This document shows, piece by piece, positions 1-5,517 of a DNA stretch of 5,766 bases (the stretch's first letter is position 1; each line of letters starts with the position of its first letter). The stretch is from Oscillospiraceae bacterium (GTDB lineage: Bacteria > Bacillota > Clostridia > Oscillospirales > Oscillospiraceae), in the NCBI GenBank assembly GCA_031264545.1, contig JAISDV010000156.1:1-5766 (forward strand), given 5' to 3'. The notes beneath the pieces were generated by a model. The model saw only the letters and a list, made by a program, of their open reading frames with translations, did not search any database and was not told the DNA's origin. The translations under genes and the position numbers were made by a program.

Positions 1-855
1 ACGAATGCTTTCACGGGTGATGAAACAGGCGATCCATACTCTGGCGCGGGCACCGGCGCGTTGGAGTCTGTCCCCAACGCTGCCAGCCTTGACAGTATCA
101 AGGGACTTCCCGCGGGCGATTACACCTGGGACGAGGGCGACGGCGTTGTGGTCGACAGGTCTGTGACAGACGAATTGCGCTATCTCATGCGCGAGTTTAA
201 CCACAACTATTCGCAGGACACCAAAGCGGTCTTCGCCGTCGTCCGTGTGGACGGCGTAACGCCGACAAAAGACGGGCAAATCGCGGTCTGTTCGATCCCG
301 TCCGGCGAGTTTGTATTCGGCGAGGGGATCGGCGAAAGCTTCAAGGTCGAGCAGACCCTTTACGGCGGCTGTGCGAACGACGAAGAAACGAACCTGCTCC
401 GTGCCGGCGGCGTTTACGTTCTGCCGCTTACGAATTGGCAAAACACGGACACCTGGCGCATTTACGGCGATCTGGACGTTCTGTTCGAGGTTGACGACAC
501 GGGCCTGCTGCACTCGCACTCGCGGTTCTCCGCGCTGAACAAGTATGACGGCGCGGAAACAGCGGTCTTGTATGAGGACATCGCGTATCTATATGAGCGC
601 CCGGTCCTGACCTCACGCTTCGCGGAGTACGTTTCGCGGGGGTACTACATCGACACGGCGGGCGCGGAAATCGCGCTGATAGGACCAAACGGCTCATGGT
701 ACGAGGAAGACGCGCCGAACTTCACAGCCAAGCTCGGCGAGGACGGCACGATCACGCCGGCAAACGGCGCGCATAACGTATTTATTCCCCTCGCGGGAAT
801 GACGACAAACGAGATGAACGCCGCAATCGCGGAAATCAAGGAATTCGTCTTTTAG
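1..855 (+). CDS. 3' part of an unrecognised acidic, probably exported protein
   Basis: The frame is open from the first base to a TAG stop, giving 284 residues, so the true start lies upstream. A TTG at 61 is in frame but has no Shine-Dalgarno sequence in front of it (the preceding bases are GC-rich with no AGGAGG-like run), so I do not take it as the start. The protein is rich in Asp, Glu, Gly and Tyr, has very few Cys, and shows no transmembrane helix in the visible part. The N-terminal stretch (Thr, Gly, Asp, Ser, Pro, Ala) resembles a low-complexity linker after a signal peptide or lipobox. A notable core holds a YGGC motif, a GGVYVLPL strand, then GDLDVLFEVDD followed by SHSRF, which looks like a beta-rich domain. 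I have a faint sense of similar clostridial extracytoplasmic proteins but can assign no function. A strong terminator follows, so this is probably the last gene of its transcript. The coding call is firm; secretion is inference. Confidence 0.8.
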   Translation, partial: TNAFTGDETGDPYSGAGTGALESVPNAASLDSIKGLPAGDYTWDEGDGVVVDRSVTDELRYLMREFNHNYSQDTKAVFAVVRVDGVTPTKDGQIAVCSIPSGEFVFGEGIGESFKVEQTLYGGCANDEETNLLRAGGVYVLPLTNWQNTDTWRIYGDLDVLFEVDDTGLLHSHSRFSALNKYDGAETAVLYEDIAYLYERPVLTSRFAEYVSRGYYIDTAGAEIALIGPNGSWYEEDAPNFTAKLGEDGTITPANGAHNVFIPLAGMTTNEMNAAIAEIKEFVF

Positions 856-911
856 GCGCGTCAGTACGGCTGAGAACGGAAAAAAGCCACTGCCCGGTAC
901 GGCACCCATAG

Positions 912-948
912 ATTCGGAAGCTCCGCATATCGGGGCTTCCGAATTTTT
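912..948 (+). terminator. Strong intrinsic terminator after the first gene
   Basis: ATTCGGAAGC (912-921) pairs perfectly with GCTTCCGAAT (935-944). The stem continues inward through one T-G wobble and CCG/CGG to a CATAT loop, giving about 14 paired positions. A run of T follows (944-948). It sits 56 nt after the stop of the upstream gene and faces the right way to end it. Confidence 0.9.
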
Positions 949-1004
949 CTCTCGCCGCCGCGAAGACTGCGCAAACCGCTGGGTCTGTACATTTTCCCGA
1001 ATGA

Positions 1005-1013
1005 TGATATAAT
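1005..1013 (+). promoter_or_regulatory. Extended -10 motif, copy 1
   Basis: TGATATAAT is an exact match to the extended -10 consensus TGnTATAAT. No good -35 box is found 16-18 nt upstream, which extended -10 promoters can tolerate. The start of transcription would fall near 1020, inside the palindrome at 1014-1027, so a protein bound there could block initiation. The likely target is the TtcA/TcdA gene pair. Confidence 0.45.
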
Positions 1014-1049
1014 GTCCGCAAGCGGACCTTATTTATGACTGAATTTGCA

Positions 1050-1082
1050 TATACCACAACGGCGCTCCGCGCCTGTGGTATA
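1050..1082. repeat. Central hairpin of the 999-1111 element
   Basis: TACCACA (1052-1058) pairs with TGTGGTA (1074-1080), extended outward by two A-T/T-A pairs. After a 2-nt bulge (1059-1060), GGCGC (1061-1065) pairs with GCGCC (1069-1073) around a TCC loop. No T-run follows, so it is not a typical terminator. Its right arm contains most of the second extended -10 motif, so folding and promoter use would involve the same bases. Confidence 0.6.
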
Positions 1083-1084
1083 AT
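1076..1084 (+). promoter_or_regulatory. Extended -10 motif, copy 2, nearest the ttcA-like gene
   Basis: TGGTATAAT again matches TGnTATAAT exactly and is followed by a second, shortened copy of the palindrome (GTCC, loop AAGC, GGAC, 1085-1096). The start would be near 1091, leaving a leader of about 50 nt before the ATG at 1142. No convincing -35 box is present. Confidence 0.5.
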
Positions 1085-1141
1085 GTCCAAGCGGACCTTA
1101 TATCGTCATTCAATCTGTAAACGGCGCAAAGAGAGAACGGG

Positions 1142-1960
1142 ATGGAAAAATATCAGGAAATTGAAAGAAGCATCATAAAAAAATACCGCAGGGAAATATG
1201 GAACCGCTTTATTGACGCGGTGGTGCAATACCGGCTCATTCAGGAGAATGACCGTATCGCGGTCTGCATGTCCGGCGGGAAGGACTCCATGCTGATGGCC
1301 AAGTGCATGCAGGAGCTGCAAAGGCACGGAAAATATCGGATCGGGCTTGAATTTCTTGTGATGGACCCGGGCTATAACTCGGCGAACAGGCAGAGAATCC
1401 TCGACAACGCCGCGCTTCTGGATATTCCCATCAAGGTCTTTGAGACGCGTATTTTCGATATTGCGGCGGCCGCGGACGGGTCGCCCTGCTATCTCTGCGC
1501 CCGGATGCGGCGGGGACATCTGTACAGCCGGGCCAAAGAGCTGGGCTGCAACAAAATCGCGCTCGGACACCATTTTGACGATGTGATCGAGACGCTTTTG
1601 CTGAGTATGTTTTACGGTGCGGAATTCAAAGGCATGATGCCGAAGCTCCGCAGCGCGAACTTCGGCGGAATGGAGCTCATCCGCCCGATGTATATGGTGC
1701 GGGAAGAGGATATCCTGAAGTGGAAAAAGTATCACGCGCTGGAGTTCATCCAATGCGCCTGCCGTTTTACCGAAAACTGCGCGCTCAGCGACGGCGGCGT
1801 GTCCAAGCGGCAGGAAATGAAAGCGCTGATCAAGCGCCTGCGGCAGACAAGCCCCGGCATCGATCAAAATATCTTTAACAGCGCGCAGAATGTCAATTTG
1901 AATACCGTGATCGCATACAGGGATGCGGACGGAAAGCACAGCTTTCTGGACACGTATTGA
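1142..1960 (+). CDS. ttcA: TtcA-like tRNA thiolation enzyme (PP-loop ATPase)
   Basis: This 272-residue protein belongs to the TtcA/TtuA branch of PP-loop ATP pyrophosphatases. Characterised TtcA adenylates cytidine 32 of the tRNA anticodon loop and replaces its oxygen with sulfur (s2C32), using a [4Fe-4S] cluster. The sequence shows the PP-loop SGGKDS at residues 44-49, the paired cysteines CYLC at 116-119, and GHHFDDVIET at 142-151. A further cysteine group at 205, 207 and 215 includes the likely third cluster ligand, though I cannot say which. The ATG is preceded by an AG-rich but weak ribosome site (AGAGAGAA). The length is shorter than proteobacterial TtcA, as is usual for Firmicute members. 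Upstream lies the 999-1111 element with candidate promoters; tcdA follows after 13 nt. Family assignment is firm, but the exact tRNA position modified is inferred, since TtuA-type enzymes share these motifs. Confidence 0.9.
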   Translation: MEKYQEIERSIIKKYRREIWNRFIDAVVQYRLIQENDRIAVCMSGGKDSMLMAKCMQELQRHGKYRIGLEFLVMDPGYNSANRQRILDNAALLDIPIKVFETRIFDIAAAADGSPCYLCARMRRGHLYSRAKELGCNKIALGHHFDDVIETLLLSMFYGAEFKGMMPKLRSANFGGMELIRPMYMVREEDILKWKKYHALEFIQCACRFTENCALSDGGVSKRQEMKALIKRLRQTSPGIDQNIFNSAQNVNLNTVIAYRDADGKHSFLDTY

Positions 1961-1970
1961 GAAGGGAAGG
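1961..1970 (+). promoter_or_regulatory. Ribosome binding site that sets the tcdA start
   Basis: The purine run GAAGGGAAGG directly after the ttcA stop lies 3 nt from the ATG at 1974, counted from its right end, with the GGG core about 8 nt away. It supports 1974 over the in-frame ATG at 1923, which lies inside ttcA without such a site. Confidence 0.65.
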
Positions 1971-1973
1971 GCT

Positions 1974-2729
1974 ATGCTCGACGAATTTTCAAGGACCCGG
2001 CTTTTACTCGGCAAGCCGGGAATGGCTAAGCTGAGGGCGGCTTCCGTCGCTGTTTTCGGTCTGGGCGGCGTCGGGTCCTATGCGGCAGAGGCGCTTGCAA
2101 GATGCGGCGTCGGCGCTATCGCGCTGTTTGACGACGACAGGATATGTGTGACCAATATCAACAGGCAGCTTCTGGCGACACACAGGACGGTCGGCCATAA
2201 GAAGGCCGAGGAGATGAAAAACCGGATACTTGAGATCAATCCCAGGTGCGCCGTGGCGGTCAACGCGGTTTTTTACTGTGAGGAGAACGCCGGCGAATTT
2301 CCGCTCGGGCAGTACGACTATGTGGTGGACGCAATCGATACCGTTTCCTCGAAGCTGGTTCTGATCGAGAGGGCAAAGCGCGCAAACGTGCCGATCATCA
2401 GCTGCATGGGCGCGGGAAATAAGCTCGACCCGACAAAATTTGAAGTAGCGGATATTATGAAGACCTCTGTCTGTCCCTTGGCGCGCGTCATGCGGAAGGA
2501 ATTGCGGGCGCGGGGAATAAGCGCGCTCAAGGTGGTTTATTCCAGAGAGAGAGTCACGGCGCCGATCGCGGATGACGAAACAAGCTGCCGGTATCACTGC
2601 GTATGTCCGCCGGATTCCGGGCGGAGCTGCGGCGTCAGGCGTCAGATCCCGGGCAGTATTTCCTTTGTTCCGCCCGTAGCCGGGTTCATCCTCGCAGCGG
2701 AGGTCGTAAAAGACCTCGCCGCAAGCTGA
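1974..2729 (+). CDS. tcdA: tRNA threonylcarbamoyladenosine dehydratase (TcdA/CsdL, E1-like)
   Basis: This 251-residue E1-like ThiF/MoeB-fold protein matches TcdA (YgdL/CsdL), which uses ATP to cyclise t6A at position 37 of ANN-decoding tRNAs into the ct6A hydantoin. Visible motifs are the nucleotide-binding loop GLGGVGS (29-35), the FDDDRICVTNINRQ block (52-65) that binds ATP and metal, DAIDT (119-123), the TcdA-type SCMGAGNKLDP (143-153) and TSVCPLARVMRKELR (164-178). The length is normal for the family. ThiF, MoeB and HesA relatives act on small ubiquitin-like sulfur carriers, but the GAGNKLDP and CPLARxMRKELR blocks favour TcdA. I chose the ATG at 1974 because of the ribosome site in front of it and because the 17 extra residues from 1923 are not family-like. 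It sits 13 nt after the TtcA-like gene, so both are probably co-transcribed. It ends 11 nt from the convergent zinc-ribbon gene with no visible terminator. Confidence 0.92.
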   Translation: MLDEFSRTRLLLGKPGMAKLRAASVAVFGLGGVGSYAAEALARCGVGAIALFDDDRICVTNINRQLLATHRTVGHKKAEEMKNRILEINPRCAVAVNAVFYCEENAGEFPLGQYDYVVDAIDTVSSKLVLIERAKRANVPIISCMGAGNKLDPTKFEVADIMKTSVCPLARVMRKELRARGISALKVVYSRERVTAPIADDETSCRYHCVCPPDSGRSCGVRRQIPGSISFVPPVAGFILAAEVVKDLAAS

Positions 2730-2740
2730 TCTGCGCCCCC

Positions 2741-3375
2741 TTATTTTATAATCGTGCCCACTTCGGTGTATGCGACACCCGCGACAAGGCCGCCGCTCTT
2801 TTTGAGTGAACAGGTGTATCTGCCGTCTTCCTCGTATTCGGAATGGTCAAAATCCCCCTGTAATTTGTTTCCGCAGCCGCCGCAAAATTTCGTGCCGGGC
2901 GGGTTATCCTGCCCGCAGGACGAACATTGACCGCTGGCGGCGGCTTGCGTGAGATTCTGCCCGCAGTCGTTGCAGAAGCGGACGCCCGGCGCGTTTTTTG
3001 CGCCGCACTTGGGGCAGGTTTTTAAATCCATGCCGGCCCCGCAGTTGTTACAGAACTTGCCGCTCCCGGCCGGCTTGCCGCAGGATGGGCAGATTGTGGT
3101 CTTGCTCTCGATCTTGCCCTGCCACACGGCAGCAGAACAGGCAGAATATGCGTCACCGCCGCGCCGCTTATGTGCAAAGCGCCCAAAAAGCAGATAACGG
3201 CGACAGCCACGAACATCAGAACCATGCCCACCAGCCGCTCGGCATTGTTTGCGGCAAAGGCATAACCGCACCGGGCCGAGGTCACGGCGCCGCCGAGTCC
3301 CGCATAGGCCAGCACATAATACAGCCTGGCGGGACGGACGCTTTTGAGGCTCAGCCCCTCGCGCCCCCGCCACAT
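2741..3375 (-). CDS. Membrane-anchored triple zinc-ribbon protein, interrupted by a frameshift
   Basis: The gene is read in two frames. From an ATG at 3375, frame A gives a short basic start, then hydrophobic stretches at residues 18-41 (weaker, with an Arg) and 48-67 (strong: LVGMVLMFVAVAVICFLGAL), then HISGAAVTHI. It then turns Arg/Ser-rich and stops at 3022. Frame B is open from 3373, but its first 80 residues are an Arg/Cys-rich shadow. From about 3120 it becomes three zinc ribbons: CPSCG...FCNNCG (3091-3041), CPKCG...FCNDCG (3016-2963) and CSSCG...FCGGCG (2926-2873), plus a tail ending EVGTIIK. The natural reading is one protein with membrane segments followed by ribbons, broken near 3120-3150. 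A GTG at 3127 could start the ribbon part alone. Function is unknown; such ribbons usually serve structure or protein contacts. The gene lies downstream of the EFR1 gene and converges with tcdA. Confidence 0.7.
3120..3150 (-). other. Frame-break region in the zinc-ribbon gene
   Basis: Membrane-segment coding (frame A) ends and zinc-ribbon coding (frame B) begins within this stretch. The third frame here reads FCLFCCRV (codons between about 3146 and 3123), which contains a CxxC pair at about the spacing expected for one more zinc-binding half before CPSCG. This suggests two small indels in a row, not one. I see no clear slippery heptamer, so programmed frameshifting is not supported. Confidence 0.5.
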
Positions 3376-3411
3376 TCCCGCAAAGGATGTTCCTATGCTA
3401 TGCAGATCCTC

Positions 3412-3507
3412 TCATGGATTTTTATGGGTATCCGTTTCAGCTCTTTTAAGCCATCGGTCACAGGCCGTTTTTTCCCAGTGAACAAAGGCGTAAACGCGCT
3501 TATTCAT
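3412..3507 (-). CDS. Possible 31-residue ORF overlapping the end of the EFR1 gene
   Basis: An ATG at 3507 overlaps the last codons and stop of the EFR1 gene (ATGAATAA arrangement) and opens a 31-codon frame ending in TGA at 3412. The peptide begins MNKRVYAFVHWEKTACDRW and continues basic and polar, ending HKNP. It has two Trp, one Cys and no hydrophobic anchor. The stop-start overlap is typical of translational coupling, but no good ribosome site is visible and I recognise no family. It could also be the remains of a longer gene or a chance frame. This ORF is the only candidate in the 3376-3499 gap. Confidence 0.3.
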   Translation of the reverse strand: MNKRVYAFVHWEKTACDRWLKRAETDTHKNP

Positions 3508-4282
3508 TTGCCCGGTAATACCCCGCGAGCGTTTTATATCCAATGCCGGGATGTGTATAGCGGCGTCTGTTCTGCGTTTTGTCGCCGTCATTCAGGGCGC
3601 GTTCCGGGCAATGCTGTATGCAGGCGAGACAAGCCTCGCAGTGATTCCCGAAAACAGGCTTGCCGTCTGAAAACGCGATATTTCGCGCGGGACAGACGGA
3701 CGCGCAAATTCCGCAGGACACGCAATCGGCGCTTACCGTGTAGGCTTTGGCTCTCTCGGCAAATTGGCGTATGTTCTGCCGATACACTTTTTCAATTTGC
3801 CTCAGGCCGTTTCCGGTTTTTTTCCGGCGCTTGGCGGCAACAGCTTCAACAAGCTTTTGTGCCCGTTTATCGGCTTTGCCTGTGATTTTATCCACATTCT
3901 TTTTCATCTCATAAAAGCTGACAGCGTTGGCGAACGCGCGTACGCCCGCGCCATAATCTAGGGTTATACCTTTATCACGGAGCAGGCGCTTGACCTGCGG
4001 CAGCGCATTTCCGGTCAAAGCGCCAAATGTGGCCGCGGCGAACACATAGCTGTTGTCCTGTGCCGGAAATACGGCCTTGCGCAGAAAATCGGCAACCATA
4101 GCGGGCAGTCCCCAGTAGTAGACGGGGAACACAAAGCCTATGCGGTCGCGTCCCGGCGGGATGGTCAGGTCCGCATCTTTGCAGATGGGTATAACCTCGC
4201 AATCGTCCAGGCCCGCCGCGATAGTCCGCGCCAAATGCAGGCTGTTTCCTGTGCCTGTGAAAAAGTAAACGCTATTTTTCAT
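3500..4282 (-). CDS. EFR1-family flavodoxin/2[4Fe-4S] ferredoxin fusion
   Basis: This 260-residue protein joins an N-terminal flavodoxin-like domain to a C-terminal bacterial ferredoxin domain, the layout of the EFR1 family common in Clostridia. The FMN phosphate loop FTGTGNSLHLA is at residues 8-18, and FVFPVYYWGLP (50-60) and FAAATFGALTG (81-91) form the rest of the flavin pocket. A Lys/Arg-rich helical linker runs about 127-180. Cluster 1 ligands are C187, C190, C193 and C197-P; cluster 2 ligands are C215, C218, C221 and C225-P. The RRRYTHPGI tail is typical. It is soluble and should carry electrons between FMN and two [4Fe-4S] clusters; its partners are unknown. I start at 4282 (ATG), not the in-frame TTG at 4303 or ATG at 4291, because GGAAGGA at 4291-4297 lies 8 nt upstream of 4282. 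This start overlaps the oxidoreductase stop by 11 nt, indicating translational coupling. Confidence 0.9.
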   Translation of the reverse strand: MKNSVYFFTGTGNSLHLARTIAAGLDDCEVIPICKDADLTIPPGRDRIGFVFPVYYWGLPAMVADFLRKAVFPAQDNSYVFAAATFGALTGNALPQVKRLLRDKGITLDYGAGVRAFANAVSFYEMKKNVDKITGKADKRAQKLVEAVAAKRRKKTGNGLRQIEKVYRQNIRQFAERAKAYTVSADCVSCGICASVCPARNIAFSDGKPVFGNHCEACLACIQHCPERALNDGDKTQNRRRYTHPGIGYKTLAGYYRANE

Positions 4283-4937
4283 GCTGCCCATCCTTCCGAG
4301 CAATGGAGATTCTCCGGCCTATCGCATAGGCTTTTTCGCAGTCTTTCGGGAATCTTGTCTCTCGCGTCTTTTTCTTCTTTTCAACGTCAAAGTTTGCGGC
4401 TTCATATTGGCTGTAGTCGTCAAATTGCCAGGTGTCCGTACAAACTAATCGCGTCACCGTCCCATTCAGCTTTTTCAGCACTCCGGCGTTAAACTTATAG
4501 ACAGAACTGTATAACAGCGAAGCCAGTCCCGGCACATTCATGGTATAGAAAAACGCGGCGTTGATTTTGCCTGTAAAGTGATTATGACGTTTATTGTCAT
4601 ACGAAACATTCATAAATCCAAACCGCTCGATAAACGCGCGCATTAACGCCGTTACGTCGCCTAAGTAGATGGGAGAGCCGAGAATTATTGCGTCGCTTGT
4701 CATCGCTTTTTCCAGTACCGGCGTTAAGTCGTCCTGTACTGCGCATGAGCCGATAAATTTTGTCCCCTTGCGTTTGCAGGCGAAACAGCTGATGCAGCCC
4801 TTGCAGTCCAAATCGATCAGATGAATCAGCTCTGTTTCAGCGCCGGCGGAAGCCGCGCCCTCCAGCGCTTTTTGAAGCAGCGTGGCTGTGCTCCCGCCCC
4901 TGCGCGGGCTGCCGTTTATCGCAAGCACCTTGCTCAT
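4272..4937 (-). CDS. Flavodoxin-family NAD(P)H-dependent FMN oxidoreductase with a cysteine cluster
   Basis: This 221-residue protein belongs to the NADPH-dependent FMN reductase/iron-sulfur flavoprotein group. It opens with the beta strand and phosphate loop KVLAINGSPRRGGSTATLL (residues 3-21). LGSPIYLGDVTALMRAFIERFGF (86-108) is the conserved flavin-binding and dimer region. The cysteines C45, C48, C51, C54 and C65 form CKGCISCFACK plus a distal Cys, resembling the compact cluster motif of iron-sulfur flavoproteins, so a [4Fe-4S] cluster is possible but unproven. The likely role is two-electron reduction of an unknown acceptor (quinone, nitro or azo compound, or metal), or passing electrons to the EFR1 protein. 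The ATG has an excellent ribosome site (GGAGGGG, 5-8 nt spacing). It lies 25 nt after the Rrf2 gene and overlaps the EFR1 gene, so the three form an operon. The C-terminal part is Lys-rich and not diagnostic. Confidence 0.88.
   Translation of the reverse strand: MSKVLAINGSPRRGGSTATLLQKALEGAASAGAETELIHLIDLDCKGCISCFACKRKGTKFIGSCAVQDDLTPVLEKAMTSDAIILGSPIYLGDVTALMRAFIERFGFMNVSYDNKRHNHFTGKINAAFFYTMNVPGLASLLYSSVYKFNAGVLKKLNGTVTRLVCTDTWQFDDYSQYEAANFDVEKKKKTRETRFPKDCEKAYAIGRRISIARKDGQHEK
4291..4297 (-). promoter_or_regulatory. Ribosome binding site deciding the EFR1 start
   Basis: On the minus strand GGAAGGA lies 8 nt before the ATG at 4282, ideal spacing. The in-frame ATG at 4291 overlaps this motif, and the TTG at 4303 precedes it, so neither could use it. 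Confidence 0.7.
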
Positions 4938-4962
4938 CGTGTCCCCTCCATAAGTTTTTTCT

Positions 4963-5394
4963 TCAAGGCAGCTTCCTCCCCGTCCATATGTTTTCCAGGC
5001 TAATGCGCCGCAGAGAATCCTTCATAGTGTCGGCGGCGCTGCTGATACAAAGCTCGACCCGCTGTTTCAAATCGTCAACAATAGCATGGTCACAATTGAT
5101 CCCCGTGTGCATTTTAAAAAGCGGGGTATCCTGTTCAACCGCCATAAAAATATCAAGCAAGGTAATCCGGGAGACCGGTTTCGCAAGCATACTGCCGCCG
5201 CCCGCACCCTCTTTTGTGGCCGTAATACCCGCCGAGCTTAAGCTTTTAAGCGTTTTTACGGCAGACGCAAATGGAATCCCTGCATATTCGGCAAGTAATT
5301 TAGTGGGGACGGCCTTATCACCGTTTGCCTCGTTCAAGGAGTGAATGACTAATAATAACGTGATGCTCTGTGTGAAAGAAGTGGAATAAGCCAT
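4963..5394 (-). CDS. Rrf2-family transcriptional regulator
   Basis: This 143-residue winged helix-turn-helix protein is typical in length for Rrf2. An N-terminal helix (SFTQSITLLLVIHSL) leads to the recognition region AEYAGIPFASAVKTLKSLSSAGI (35-57). The wing GAGGGSMLAKP (63-73) and the ITLLDIFMAVEQ helix (77-88) are hallmarks of the family. Only two cysteines occur, C101 in GINCDH and C116, so the three-cysteine cluster site of IscR/NsrR is absent. This favours a YwnA/CymR-like apo-type regulator, or one responding through one or two thiols. As first gene of the operon it probably represses itself and the flavoprotein genes downstream in response to a redox or electrophile signal. It has a consensus promoter upstream (5428-5456) and a modest ribosome site (AAGGCGG). 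Family is firm; the signal is unknown. Confidence 0.92.
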   Translation of the reverse strand: MAYSTSFTQSITLLLVIHSLNEANGDKAVPTKLLAEYAGIPFASAVKTLKSLSSAGITATKEGAGGGSMLAKPVSRITLLDIFMAVEQDTPLFKMHTGINCDHAIVDDLKQRVELCISSAADTMKDSLRRISLENIWTGRKLP

Positions 5395-5413
5395 CTTATG
5401 CGCCGCCTTTCTG

Positions 5414-5448
5414 ATTAAACTAAATATATTATATATCTTATTAAACTA
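5414..5448. promoter_or_regulatory. 9-bp direct repeat flanking the -10 box, candidate operator
   Basis: ATTAAACTA occurs at 5414-5422 and 5440-5448, 26 bp apart, on either side of the -10 box of the Rrf2 promoter. The AT-rich core between them is partly self-complementary. Rrf2 regulators normally bind AT-rich dyads overlapping their own promoter, so this is a reasonable place for autoregulation; the exact site is inferred. Confidence 0.35.
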
Positions 5449-5456
5449 TTTATCAA
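5428..5456 (-). promoter_or_regulatory. Sigma-70 promoter of the Rrf2-flavoprotein operon
   Basis: On the minus strand TTGATA (5456-5451) and TATAAT (5433-5428) are separated by exactly 17 nt, one mismatch from the full consensus in total. The start would lie near 5421, giving a leader of about 27 nt that includes the ribosome site. Confidence 0.85.
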
Positions 5457-5517
5457 GTATATATTTTGTGCGTTCTCGTTGTTTCAAACGGCTGAATGTG
5501 CTAAAATAAAGCCATTC

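Larger units (their letters stand above)
999..1111. repeat. Compact element with 21-bp imperfect terminal inverted repeats and three hairpins
   Basis: The left end 999-1019 and the reverse complement of the right end 1091-1111 match at 19 of 21 positions. Inside are two direct copies of one unit (1005-1032 and 1076-1101). They differ by a 2-base deletion (GC) and one substitution. Copy 1 holds the perfect palindrome GTCCGCAAGCGGAC (1014-1027), extended outward by ATAA/TTAT across one mismatch. Between the copies lies a third hairpin (about 1050-1082). No reading frame fits inside and I see no clear target-site duplication. This fits a MITE-like or REP-like non-autonomous repeat, or a structured regulatory leader for the gene that follows. 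Whether it recurs elsewhere in the genome cannot be judged from this window. Confidence 0.6.

Noticed and set aside
999..1111. CRISPR repeat or tRNA-like cloverleaf
   Set aside because: Only two repeat copies with one 43-nt spacer; no acceptor stem, T-loop or anticodon pattern.
1923..1973. Upstream ATG start for tcdA at 1923
   Set aside because: It would add 17 non-family residues inside ttcA and lacks a ribosome site, whereas 1974 has GAAGGGAAGG in front.
1106..2014. Long minus-strand ORF (302 codons) opposite the TtcA-like gene
   Set aside because: It is the complement of a clear PP-loop enzyme gene, its translation has no recognisable domain, and it has no ribosome site.
2004..2597. Minus-strand ORF (197 codons) opposite tcdA
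   Set aside because: Shadow of a well-supported E1-like gene, with no domain and no start signals.
2730..2740. Bidirectional terminator between convergent tcdA and the zinc-ribbon gene
   Set aside because: The gap is 11 nt and no stem-loop with a T-run is visible around it.
3120..3150. Programmed ribosomal frameshift
   Set aside because: No slippery heptamer or downstream pseudoknot is evident, and the third-frame CxxC suggests indels instead.
2998..3885. Long plus-strand ORF (295 codons) across the zinc-ribbon and EFR1 genes
   Set aside because: It spans two genes with clear zinc-ribbon and ferredoxin motifs on the other strand. Its translation is Arg/Cys/Pro-rich, as expected of antisense GC-rich DNA.
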